Shown here in pieces: positions 9,263 to 17,218 of a stretch of 64,000 nucleotides of DNA. The DNA comes from Desulforhabdus amnigena (GTDB lineage Bacteria; Desulfobacterota; Syntrophobacteria; Syntrophobacterales; Syntrophobacteraceae), in contig NZ_BSDR01000001.1 in assembly GCF_027925305.1 (NCBI RefSeq), positions 3,127,001 to 3,191,000 on the forward strand, given 5' to 3'. The notes below the pieces were generated by a model. That model had not been told where the DNA came from and ran no database searches. It was given only the letters and a program-made list of their open reading frames with translations. Within the stretch, counting starts at the first letter, position 1. Each line of letters starts with the position of its first letter. Made by a program: the position numbers and the translations under genes.

Positions 9263-9973
9263 TCAAAGTTCCCATACAACCTCGCAGGCCAGGTATTCGC
9301 TCAGGACCATTCGTACAATCACCCCGCCTGTTTCGGACACTGAATATCGGTAACGCCCCGGTTGAACCACGACCCAACCACCTGAGAGCGGGAGTCGGTC
9401 CGGAGATTTCCCGAACGCCCTCAGGAACGCCCGGCTGCCGATTTCCGGCCACAAGTCGGTCTCGTCATCGCCGGCGACCTGCTCGAACGCCGATCTTTGG
9501 TCATCGCTCAATATCTGTAGGGGCGCAAAACCGACTATGCTCGGTTTCTCCAGTTTCGGGTACAACTCATATGCGGCGTGCCCTCTTGCGAGTTTCAGGA
9601 TCACGTTCCGAACCCGACCAGCCTCCGGTTCCCATATCAAGTCGTCCGCCTCATCTTTTTTCCAAGCCCCCTCTATCCTCAATTGCAACGCCGGATTTCC
9701 TTCCAGAATGCGCTTGACGTTGGGACGATGAAGATCAGAGGCCTCTGCGCCGCCGTGGATGACACAATCCAAGAAGCAAGCCAGATATTGCTCATCCAGC
9801 GAGAACGAAGAGTTGCACTTTTTGCAGGCACCGACGACCGGCAACTCCGGCGGATAGGGTTCATCCAACAGGACCTTCGAAGGAACGTGGTCGCGCGTAT
9901 CCGGATGGGTGCCGCAATAAACGCACATGCCGGTGTGGCGTTCATCGATGAATAGATGGCGCGGGTCCATCAT
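9263..9973 (-). CDS. HNH-type endonuclease
   Basis: Predicted small nuclease of about 236 residues from the ATG at 9973 (MMDPRHLF); an upstream TTG at 10015 would add 14 residues. An N-terminal zinc-finger/HNH core is visible: CVYCG near residue 18, RDHVPSK near 29 and ACKKCNSSF near 50. The Cys pairs would bind zinc and the DH would be the catalytic pair. The remainder has no motif I recognise. The start lies inside the end of the DUF262 gene, so translation is probably coupled. It is the last gene of the defence operon and likely a DNA-cutting accessory. Confidence 0.7.
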   Translation of the reverse strand: MMDPRHLFIDERHTGMCVYCGTHPDTRDHVPSKVLLDEPYPPELPVVGACKKCNSSFSLDEQYLACFLDCVIHGGAEASDLHRPNVKRILEGNPALQLRIEGAWKKDEADDLIWEPEAGRVRNVILKLARGHAAYELYPKLEKPSIVGFAPLQILSDDQRSAFEQVAGDDETDLWPEIGSRAFLRAFGKSPDRLPLSGGWVVVQPGRYRYSVSETGGVIVRMVLSEYLACEVVWEL

Positions 9974-11675
9974 TGCCCGTTTGTGCAATCCGATTATCCT
10001 GAGTCTTCTGCGCAAGAAGATACGAGAATTTATCTCTAATCAACTTCTTGCGCTCTTCAATGAAGTCTTCGAAGCGGTCGATCTTCCAGAGGTCCTTATC
10101 CTTCGGTACCAAGTGCATGTCGAGGTAGCTTTCCGGCTTGTCGGCGAACCAGACTTCGGGCAGGGTATCGGATTTACCGCCCGCACCGTTTTCCGCCTGG
10201 GTCAACAACATGCAGTTGGCCAACTGGTCGCGCGAATCCTGTTTGTATTTCACGATGCTGAGCCGACCCGTTTCCGGGCTGGCGGCTTTGATCTTTCTCA
10301 GGGCGCTCTGCGGAAAGATGTGGTCGACTTGCGGAAGGCTGTTGTCGTAAGCAGGTGTGTAATTGAACTCACGGTACCACAGATTGAAAAGCAGATGGAT
10401 CGAGTCGGAACCGTAACCCATCTGCCAGAAGCGATCCTCGGTAAGTTCGAGACTTCGTCCTTTCGAACGGATGGCGTCGAACAGATGATTGAGATCGAAG
10501 CCGTTCCGCTCCCTGATCTTTCCGACGCAGTCGTCGATGAGTTGGTCCGGGGTTCCGCTGAATGCGCCGCTGATTAGAGCACGCAGCAGGTAACTGTCTA
10601 TCCCCTGCGCGGCCTTCCAGTTATCCGGAAAATGATAGCGGGAATAGACCAACGGAATCAGGACAAGATAGGACGGCAAGGCTTTGTCACATCGGATGAA
10701 GGTTTTCCCGCGGACGAAGTCCAGAACGTCTTTCAGCGCTTTCGTGATGTCCTGCCACCTGGTTTCGATTTCCTCCCGCACGCCCGGTTTGCGGAACTTC
10801 GAGACCTCATAGCGTGCGCCTTGGTTCAACAGCGTAAGGCATGATTTCAAAACGAAATCACGAGTGAATGCGAAGCCGTGGCGGTTGAGGTCCGACAGGA
10901 GGTCTTCCATCTGTTCGTCGGCGCGGTCCCAGCTTGAGCTCAGCAAGGAAAAAAGCAGATCGGATTTGCCCAACCGCGTGCCGCCGGAATTAGCCCGTAT
11001 AAAGACCTCCACAACGTCGTCTTCGGTGTAGAGTTCGGCGTTTTCGGTGCTGTCGAGCTCCTGGTATGAAATCCCGTCGTCGGAATGAAAAGTCTTGAAT
11101 ACGATGCCGACGTGGCGGCTGATTTTGCGACGTTCATCAGGGGAGAGTCCGCGGCCCGCTTTGGCGATCAGGTCCTCCGCGGCGGTAAGCGGATCGGCGG
11201 TATTGAAGACCAGGTCTTTGAATCTGATCCACGGAAAGCCGGCTTTGCCTGCGTCGAGAAAGGCAAACCTGAACTTGACGTCGTCCGGAGCGGACACCTC
11301 TCCGCTTAAAATGTCGAGGAAAAGCTCCCGCCCTTCGTAGCTGCCGCACAGACCGATGAACAGGCTTTGAAGTCTCTGCTGACCGTCCAGAACCAGACAT
11401 TTCTTCCTGCCGTTTTCGGGGACGTAAAAATCGCTCAACCGGAGCTTGCTGCGGTAGTTGTCGATGAACTTTCTGTGGCGGACCTCAGCCTTGGTCTTCC
11501 ATATCAGCAGAGTGCTGATGGGGTATTCCCTCAGAATCGAGTCGAAGAGACGGCAGATCTGGTCCTCGCTCCAGACGAACGGCCGCTGGATATTGGGCAG
11601 CCAGAAACCGCCGTCCTCGTCAGGATTGTTTAAGAAGCTGACGATCTTCCGCAGGGAATGTTTCGGTGTCTTCAT
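9942..11675 (-). CDS. DUF262/DUF1524 GmrSD-like nuclease
   Basis: A 577-residue protein with the two halves of GmrSD-type enzymes. The N-terminal DUF262 domain has NIQRPFVWSEDQI near residue 30 and VLDGQQRLQSL near 97, the ParB-like nucleotide-binding motif. The C-terminal DUF1524 HNH domain has QVDHIFPQSAL near 449, followed by RDQLANCMLL and a downstream Asn/Lys. Related type IV enzymes (GmrSD, BrxU) cut phage DNA with modified bases in an NTP-dependent way. Fusion of S and D halves in one chain is common. The gene is 33 nt downstream of DUF2188 and overlaps the HNH gene. Its presence beside a 5mC methylase implies it tolerates that mark. Confidence 0.85.
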   Translation of the reverse strand: MKTPKHSLRKIVSFLNNPDEDGGFWLPNIQRPFVWSEDQICRLFDSILREYPISTLLIWKTKAEVRHRKFIDNYRSKLRLSDFYVPENGRKKCLVLDGQQRLQSLFIGLCGSYEGRELFLDILSGEVSAPDDVKFRFAFLDAGKAGFPWIRFKDLVFNTADPLTAAEDLIAKAGRGLSPDERRKISRHVGIVFKTFHSDDGISYQELDSTENAELYTEDDVVEVFIRANSGGTRLGKSDLLFSLLSSSWDRADEQMEDLLSDLNRHGFAFTRDFVLKSCLTLLNQGARYEVSKFRKPGVREEIETRWQDITKALKDVLDFVRGKTFIRCDKALPSYLVLIPLVYSRYHFPDNWKAAQGIDSYLLRALISGAFSGTPDQLIDDCVGKIRERNGFDLNHLFDAIRSKGRSLELTEDRFWQMGYGSDSIHLLFNLWYREFNYTPAYDNSLPQVDHIFPQSALRKIKAASPETGRLSIVKYKQDSRDQLANCMLLTQAENGAGGKSDTLPEVWFADKPESYLDMHLVPKDKDLWKIDRFEDFIEERKKLIRDKFSYLLAQKTQDNRIAQTGNDGPAPSIHR

Positions 11676-11708
11676 TATTCAGCGCCGCCTCCATCACATT
11701 GCACATTC

Positions 11709-11948
11709 TTATCCCTTGGGCGGATATGGGTCCTTTCCGTAGGTGTGCTCGGTCTGAATCGTCATATCCTTCTTGTGGATCACCACCTGCCCGAGCTCCT
11801 GGTTTTTCGCAAGTTCCTTGGCTCGATCCACAGCCTCCGCCTTCGTATCGTGGCTGCTGGATGCTCTTGATGCCTTCTCTTCCTTGACCTTCCAGCCGCC
11901 GTCGGTATTGGGTGTCACATGGTAAGTCTTGCGCTTCGACATTTTCAT
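11709..11948 (-). CDS. DUF2188 small protein
   Basis: A 79-residue basic protein. The N-terminal part, TYHVTPNTDGGWKVKEE, and the C-terminal EHTYGKDPYPPKG match the DUF2188 pattern (a beta-rich domain ending in a YGxDPxPPxG tail). A strong site AGGAGGT immediately precedes ATG at 11948. The function of the family is unknown. It sits between the broken Vsr remnant and the DUF262 nuclease, inside the defence operon. Confidence 0.75.
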   Translation of the reverse strand: MKMSKRKTYHVTPNTDGGWKVKEEKASRASSSHDTKAEAVDRAKELAKNQELGQVVIHKKDMTIQTEHTYGKDPYPPKG

Positions 11949-12110
11949 ACCTCCTGATTTGAGTTGGCTTTCTCTTCGTGCCCGCGGACCGCTGCGAGTA
12001 TCCGATCAATGCATGCATCGAAATCCTCTTCGACTTCATGCTGCCACAGGCGGATCACCGTCCATTCCATCTGCCGCAGTTTCCGATGGTTCTGGATTAC
12101 CACTCCTGTC
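11945..12110 (-). pseudogene. C-terminal remnant of a second Vsr/DUF559-like nuclease
   Basis: In the +1 frame relative to the end of the GHKL gene, the sequence encodes RQMEWTVIRLWQHEVEEDFD followed by ACIDRILAAVRG and a TGA at 11947-11945. This is the usual C-terminal strand and helix of Vsr/DUF559 proteins (GW-x-V-x-R-x-WEHE). The catalytic N-terminal part is absent. The tail of the GHKL protein reads through the same DNA in another frame, so a deletion probably fused the two genes. The remnant's stop overlaps the start of DUF2188 (ATGA). Confidence 0.6.
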
Positions 12111-14075
12111 CCTCTGGTCGAACAACCCGTCGATTCGATCTGCCGCTCTCGCCCTTTCGAGATACGAGGCGTATGCGGCCCGAGCCCTGCCGATCAAAAT
12201 CTCGTAAGTCAAGATTCTCGAACCGGGAGATACACTGTTCATCGCATCTTCGATCCGTTGAGAGGAATCGGGCGGGTTCGCGCCGACAACGAACACGACT
12301 TCAATTTGAGCTCTATCCTTTTCCTCCACAGGCAAGATTTCCTTCATGGCGTCCACGTATTTGGCTCCTTGCCCAGCGAGTTCGTAAATACCGACGCGTA
12401 CCGACGCTCTCTTCAACTCCACGATTACGTGCTTGCCAGCCAAGGTGCTGTAGCGAATGTCGACTCGACCATACTCCTCCTTAGTCCTGTCGTCATCGCG
12501 GAATGGATCGTGCATACGCAATCTCCGCTCCATCTCCTCACTGCCCGTGGCGCGTTCCCACGCGGGGTCAAGCAGCCAAAGGTGATCGAACAGATACTTT
12601 TGCAGAACGCGCTCCCGGTGATTCTCGTCGACTAATCCCTGGAGTTCCTTGATTATGTCCAATCGATTGCGCACGATATCTCGATAAAACGACGCCTCCA
12701 AAGAGTCCCGGTCGGCCAGCAGTCGTAGAAGGGCATCCACGCCTTTCGACAACGCTCGTTCAAGTTCTTCGGCGTCCCCACGGAGTCGAAGCCGCTCAAA
12801 GCCGAAAACTGCGTGACGAAGAAGTGTCCTCTGGCTTTCCTCTTGGTCTGTATCGTCCTTTCCGACCTCCATGGTAGCGATACGTTCGAGAAGCTTTTCC
12901 GCTTTCGTTTTCCAGCCCTCCTGCAAACCGTCGAGCCATTCTCCGATACGCGGATATCGTCCACGCAATTCACTCGTCTTGTCCGTCGCCCTGAGTTCGC
13001 TCCACGTCTCGGCTATCCTGCGAAGTGCCTTCTGGAGGAAAACGGTCAGAGCACCGACCCGAGCATCATCCTCGATGACCCTTTGCCGGTTGCTGGTCAC
13101 GATGTCGGCAGATTCGGATGCATCGAGAAAATCCGCTTCCACCTGGCCGGTCAAATACTTTGTATAGACCTCTGCGCCTACTATCCTCGCCAACACATCC
13201 TCGTCCACCAACCGTCCCCGAGCGAGGACTATGATCGAATTTAGATTTCCTTCCGGCGTGGCAAGGCGTTTAGGACGATCCACAGTGCCAATCCACCCTT
13301 GTATTTGCCATTCTGGATTCCATGTTTCGTCACGGCCGTCCAGACTTTCCGTTTTCTTCAGGTTCACGCACGATGTGGTGGCTACTGTCGTGTTGCCAAG
13401 TGTCCAAAGATATTCGATGAATTTGAGATCCTCTCGATCGGTTGCGGTTACCTCCACTCCATTCACGAATACACGGAAACCATCACTTCCAATGACGGAA
13501 AAACGGCGGGCCAACCGGCGTCTAAGCGACTCCGGTGCCATCTCGCGAAGACGATTGCGTTTCAAGGAAGATGCAAGAATGAGAGTGCCATGTTCGTTAA
13601 CGAACGTTCCCTGGGAAACCGCTACCGGTTCGGGATTGTATACACTAAGGCCTGTCTCCATTGCCCTTCTCAAATCACTGGATATGATTTTCAGACCGGC
13701 TGGCTCTGCACCGTTTGCTTGAGTCTTTATTTCGATCAGGTCAGCGATTGAAAAGAGCGAGAGCTTCCCGATGCCCTTCCGGCCCATTACCGATCGTCCA
13801 CCAGGAGTTGTATCGCCATCTCTCCGGCGTCGATAGCCGACTCGAAGATAGCGTTCGTTAACGGCATATAGGTCCATCCCGATTCCATTATCTACGATTT
13901 CTATGCGGTCTCCGGAGATATCGAGGTCAATCCTAACTTCGGTCGCATCAGCATCCCAGGCATTCGCAACGGTCTCCGTAATCACGGCGGCGACGCTACT
14001 GTATAGGCCGTCCGCCAAATGGTCGAGCACGTTGAGGTCAATAGTCATCCGATATGGATGTTCGTTATCGCTCAT
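12036..14075 (-). CDS. GHKL (HATPase) protein with C-terminal nuclease-like domain
   Basis: A 679-residue protein. The Bergerat ATP fold is clear: TETVANAWDADATEV near residue 34 (N box), EIVDNGIGM near 62 and GRKGIGKLSLFSIAD near 98. This arrangement is shared with MORC/Hsp90-like and type II restriction-associated ATPases. Around residues 540-560, GRVDIRYSTLAGKHVIVELK resembles a PD-(D/E)XK core (D, then E-x-K), similar to DUF4263/Shedu-like nucleases. The last 20 or so residues look foreign and run over the Vsr remnant. The gene overlaps vsr by 11 nt. The likely role is an ATP-gated DNA effector in the island; DNA target unknown. Confidence 0.8.
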   Translation of the reverse strand: MSDNEHPYRMTIDLNVLDHLADGLYSSVAAVITETVANAWDADATEVRIDLDISGDRIEIVDNGIGMDLYAVNERYLRVGYRRRRDGDTTPGGRSVMGRKGIGKLSLFSIADLIEIKTQANGAEPAGLKIISSDLRRAMETGLSVYNPEPVAVSQGTFVNEHGTLILASSLKRNRLREMAPESLRRRLARRFSVIGSDGFRVFVNGVEVTATDREDLKFIEYLWTLGNTTVATTSCVNLKKTESLDGRDETWNPEWQIQGWIGTVDRPKRLATPEGNLNSIIVLARGRLVDEDVLARIVGAEVYTKYLTGQVEADFLDASESADIVTSNRQRVIEDDARVGALTVFLQKALRRIAETWSELRATDKTSELRGRYPRIGEWLDGLQEGWKTKAEKLLERIATMEVGKDDTDQEESQRTLLRHAVFGFERLRLRGDAEELERALSKGVDALLRLLADRDSLEASFYRDIVRNRLDIIKELQGLVDENHRERVLQKYLFDHLWLLDPAWERATGSEEMERRLRMHDPFRDDDRTKEEYGRVDIRYSTLAGKHVIVELKRASVRVGIYELAGQGAKYVDAMKEILPVEEKDRAQIEVVFVVGANPPDSSQRIEDAMNSVSPGSRILTYEILIGRARAAYASYLERARAADRIDGLFDQRDRSGNPEPSETAADGMDGDPPVAA

Positions 14076-14598
14076 CGCGTTTTTCCTTTCCAGGTTTGCC
14101 GCCTTCGACGTCGCCGCTCATCTCCAGGTTATGAACCGACACCACATCCGAATAACCGAGTTCTCCGAATCTCTCTTTGGACAATAGCCATGACCGCACG
14201 TGTGCACCCAATTTCTCGAGTTCCTCATCCTTCTTGCCTTTGAGTGCACATTCCCAAACGACCAAAACTCTCCATCCGCTGGCCAGGAGGGAATCGTAGT
14301 TCTTTCTGTCACGCTTCTGGTTCGCCTCGAATTTCTCGCGCCAGAAGTCCTTTCTGGATGCTGGCTCGGTAGCGAGTTTGCACCCCTTGTGGACATGCCA
14401 GAAACACCCGTGCACGAACACCACTGATCTGAACCGGGGAAAGACGAGGTCTGGCGATCCAGGCAGCTTTCGGTCATGTAGTCGATATCGTAGCCCCAGT
14501 CGATGGAGAGCACGGCGAAGACGCATCTCGGGACCCGTGTCGCGCTGCCCGACACTGGCCATGATTCGTGATCTCGTTCGCATGTCCACCGTATCCAT
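14065..14598 (-). CDS. vsr: Very short patch repair endonuclease Vsr
   Basis: A 177-residue Vsr. E. coli catalytic residues have clear counterparts: Glu24 in TGPEMRLRRAL, Asp50 in GSPDLVF, and His63 and His68 in VHGCFWHVHKGC, each offset by one from E. coli. The zinc-binding Cys/His pattern is present. Vsr nicks at T:G mismatches produced by deamination of 5-methylcytosine, and so protects the genome of cells with Dcm-type methylases. The start abuts the drmC stop without a gap and the end overlaps the GHKL gene. Its partner is probably the 5mC methyltransferase at the head of this operon, 14 kb upstream. Confidence 0.93.
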   Translation of the reverse strand: MDTVDMRTRSRIMASVGQRDTGPEMRLRRALHRLGLRYRLHDRKLPGSPDLVFPRFRSVVFVHGCFWHVHKGCKLATEPASRKDFWREKFEANQKRDRKNYDSLLASGWRVLVVWECALKGKKDEELEKLGAHVRSWLLSKERFGELGYSDVVSVHNLEMSGDVEGGKPGKEKRDER

Positions 14599-15375
14599 TC
14601 AAATCCGTTCCACAGTTTCAGTCGCCACGAGCGCTTCGAGGTGCCTATGGAGCTCGTCCGGCAGGTGTCCACCCCGCACGAGCACTCCCAGTTCCATGTT
14701 TCTTTCCATGGCCGCCGTACTCAGGTTCGCGCTGGTGATGAAGGCCAACTTTCCGTCCGAAACCGCGCACTTCGCATGCACAGACCCCGTGGGGTCGGAG
14801 ACGCCTTTTTCCCCGTTTCCGACATGCCAAACGTAAAGATTCGCGGAGGGAACGGCGGTCTTCATCGTCTTGAAGGAATCGACCGTTACCTTTCCGCCAC
14901 GGTCGGTCGAGGATTCCATAAGGATGTCCACCTGGACCTGACGGCCTGCCGCATCCTGCAGTGCCTTGATTATCGATGACACCTCGTATGCGACGAAGCT
15001 AACGACAAACAGCCGGTTGCGTGCGGACTCGATAACCTCACAGAGCACCTGTTCCGTGTGTCGGACGGGTACCATTCCCGTCGAAGGCCCTGTCCACACC
15101 ATTTCCACGGAACCATGCCGCTCATGGAGCGCCGCGGTGGCCGAAGCCCCGCGCAAGGCCGCGGCCAACTCGCCTGGACGCACCTGGTTGGCTTCACGCC
15201 AGGCGGCGTCCAACCGGCCGATCATGGACTTGTCCGCATTGGGACCGAAGACCGGCTTGACCAGTGCGAACTGTTCGACCGATCCCAACGACTCGATTTT
15301 CGAAGCGATTGCCGCCACACGATCAGGGTGCAGTTCCAAGCCGAGCTCCGCGATGATCTGCCATAGTTCATTCAT
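14599..15375 (-). CDS. drmC: DrmC, phospholipase D-like DISARM protein
   Basis: A 258-residue protein from the ATG at 15375 (MNELWQII), preceded by GGGGAGGCGG; a start at 15408 would add 11 residues. One HKD-type motif is visible near residue 205: SVHAKCAVSDGKLAFITSAN (H-x-K-x4-D followed by S-x-N). This matches DrmC, the PLD member of DISARM, which is usually dispensable for protection. It overlaps the drmB stop by 8 nt and abuts vsr. Single HKD proteins act as dimers. Confidence 0.9.
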   Translation of the reverse strand: MNELWQIIAELGLELHPDRVAAIASKIESLGSVEQFALVKPVFGPNADKSMIGRLDAAWREANQVRPGELAAALRGASATAALHERHGSVEMVWTGPSTGMVPVRHTEQVLCEVIESARNRLFVVSFVAYEVSSIIKALQDAAGRQVQVDILMESSTDRGGKVTVDSFKTMKTAVPSANLYVWHVGNGEKGVSDPTGSVHAKCAVSDGKLAFITSANLSTAAMERNMELGVLVRGGHLPDELHRHLEALVATETVERI

Positions 15376-17218
15376 TGCCGCCGCCTCCCCCTTGGAAGAA
15401 AGAGGCATCGCGGCACTCGAACGTGTTCACGAGCAATGCCCTGTCCAGATAACGATTGCCCCGTTCACACGAGGTCTCTGCAACGAACGTGCAGGCGTGA
15501 CAGGAAGCCACGTGCAAGGAACGATCGACGCTGGGATTGTGCTCGGAACAAAGCGGATCGGAAGAACAGATGGTCGCACGTTCGAGAGCCTGGCCGATGA
15601 GGCGTCCCAGGTTCTCCGACTTTCCCAGTTCCACCAACCCACCGAGGGTTCCGTCGGAATCGGCGGCAGCCGTGTAGATGATGACTCCGGCCATGGGTGA
15701 ATCGGGGTCCGAACTCGCATAGATACGCTCTCGGATGCTGGCCGCGTTGTATCCACACTCCAGTGCCAACTCCCGAATCAGGAGATGGGCGAACGTGTGG
15801 ATCATGGCGTAGCGGATACCGGGGTAGCCCTTTTCGGGGTCCTGTCCACGAGCGTTTCTCCACCCTCTGTGTCCCGCTTCCAGTCTTTCGCTGCGACGCT
15901 TGACCGAAGGAATATCTTCCCAGCTTCGAACGGCTTCCTCGTCGAATCGAATGAAGATTCCCTCACCATGCACTTCGCAAGCGGGAATCCAATCGGGACG
16001 TGCACGCGACAACGCCGCCATCGGGGGCCGCTCGTCCGGATCGGTGGTCTCTTCCGGAGCCTCGACTCGGGTGTAACCGATCAATGCGTTCACTTCCCTC
16101 AATCTTTCCAAGAGCAGAACACCTGCGATCCTCCCCGTGTACGCGGCGGGCGGGGGCTCCGGTCGACTCATGAATTGCGGCCAATCGGTCGGAGGAGTGG
16201 GTGCTGTCAGCACCTCCCATTCGGGAATCTTGAGATCCCCCTCCGTGACGAACGTATCGTCGCCCTTGCCTTCCTGCCGCTCCTGAACGCAGCGCCATAC
16301 GTCTCCGATGTCGAAACGTTCGATTCCCGGCAGACTCCCGCTCTTCACCAGAGTCTTGATCACCACTTTCAATTCGTCTGCGGACTCCACGTCCGCAAAA
16401 TATTCCCAACCGTCGAGGACGAGCTGGCTCAGTTGATTCCGTTCCAAGGGGATAGCCAATACCGAAAGAGAGACGGGGAACCAACTGTTCGTGGCCCCGA
16501 GCAATACTGCTCGTGGAGATTCCTGGCACGATGCATCGAAAGTGTCGAGATGCGGGTGCCTTCCCCTGCAGGCCGGAAGATTCTGTTGGGCTTCTCTGCC
16601 GAACGCGTGAACGAGGGATCGGGCGGCGTCGCACGCGTCGCATTTCACCCAGAGGTTCTCCGTCTGGAGCGACGCCCCTCGCTCGAAGAAACGCAGCGTG
16701 CCTCTACATTCGGAGGGTCCACCGTGAACGAACCAGTGCCATGGAAAATCGTCGAGATGTCCGTTCCTGCATGCCAGCAGAAAGCGGGCCGGCACCGCGT
16801 CCGCGTTTTTTCCTTTTTCGCAGTTCGAATGCACGAAATGAGTCTGTTCCGGCCTGTAAGGATACGGCTTGATGTCGAAAAGGCCGGAATCGTATTCCGC
16901 CAGCAATCCGCATTTCACGCAGCGCAGCCATCGCGGGAACGGCCTGACCGGCACGCCGATCTTGCCCTCCGCCGACATGGGGCTTGCCCCTTCCTCACGG
17001 ACGAAAGGGGGAACACGCAGACGCTCGACCTGTGGGCCGAGCAGCCGGCGCACGGCCGCGAGCAACCTGGCCTCCTCCACCGGCAGACATTGATTGACGT
17101 CCCAGCGATCGAGGCCCATCGTCACGACGGACAGGTTCGGAAGATCGACCAGCGCTCCGGGACCGTATGTCCAGAGCAACTGACTCGGGCGGACTTGCCC
17201 CACGAGATAGGTACTCAT
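15368..17218 (-). CDS. drmB: DrmB, DUF1998 DISARM protein
   Basis: A 616-residue protein beginning with the conserved RPSQLLWTYGPGALVDLPNL. Near residues 550-600 it has CSSDPLCSEH and ASCHACTFVAETSCERGN, the four-cysteine zinc cluster of the DUF1998 domain. DrmB forms a complex with DrmA, and the pair is reported to be the DNA-loading core of DISARM, recognising single-stranded 5' ends. Its start overlaps the drmA stop (ATGA) and its end overlaps drmC. No defect is visible. Confidence 0.93.
   Translation of the reverse strand: MSTYLVGQVRPSQLLWTYGPGALVDLPNLSVVTMGLDRWDVNQCLPVEEARLLAAVRRLLGPQVERLRVPPFVREEGASPMSAEGKIGVPVRPFPRWLRCVKCGLLAEYDSGLFDIKPYPYRPEQTHFVHSNCEKGKNADAVPARFLLACRNGHLDDFPWHWFVHGGPSECRGTLRFFERGASLQTENLWVKCDACDAARSLVHAFGREAQQNLPACRGRHPHLDTFDASCQESPRAVLLGATNSWFPVSLSVLAIPLERNQLSQLVLDGWEYFADVESADELKVVIKTLVKSGSLPGIERFDIGDVWRCVQERQEGKGDDTFVTEGDLKIPEWEVLTAPTPPTDWPQFMSRPEPPPAAYTGRIAGVLLLERLREVNALIGYTRVEAPEETTDPDERPPMAALSRARPDWIPACEVHGEGIFIRFDEEAVRSWEDIPSVKRRSERLEAGHRGWRNARGQDPEKGYPGIRYAMIHTFAHLLIRELALECGYNAASIRERIYASSDPDSPMAGVIIYTAAADSDGTLGGLVELGKSENLGRLIGQALERATICSSDPLCSEHNPSVDRSLHVASCHACTFVAETSCERGNRYLDRALLVNTFECRDASFFQGGGGGNE

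Noticed and set aside
8785-9717. 310-residue plus-strand frame
   Set aside because: Its right half is antisense to the HNH gene and the left half has no recognisable features.
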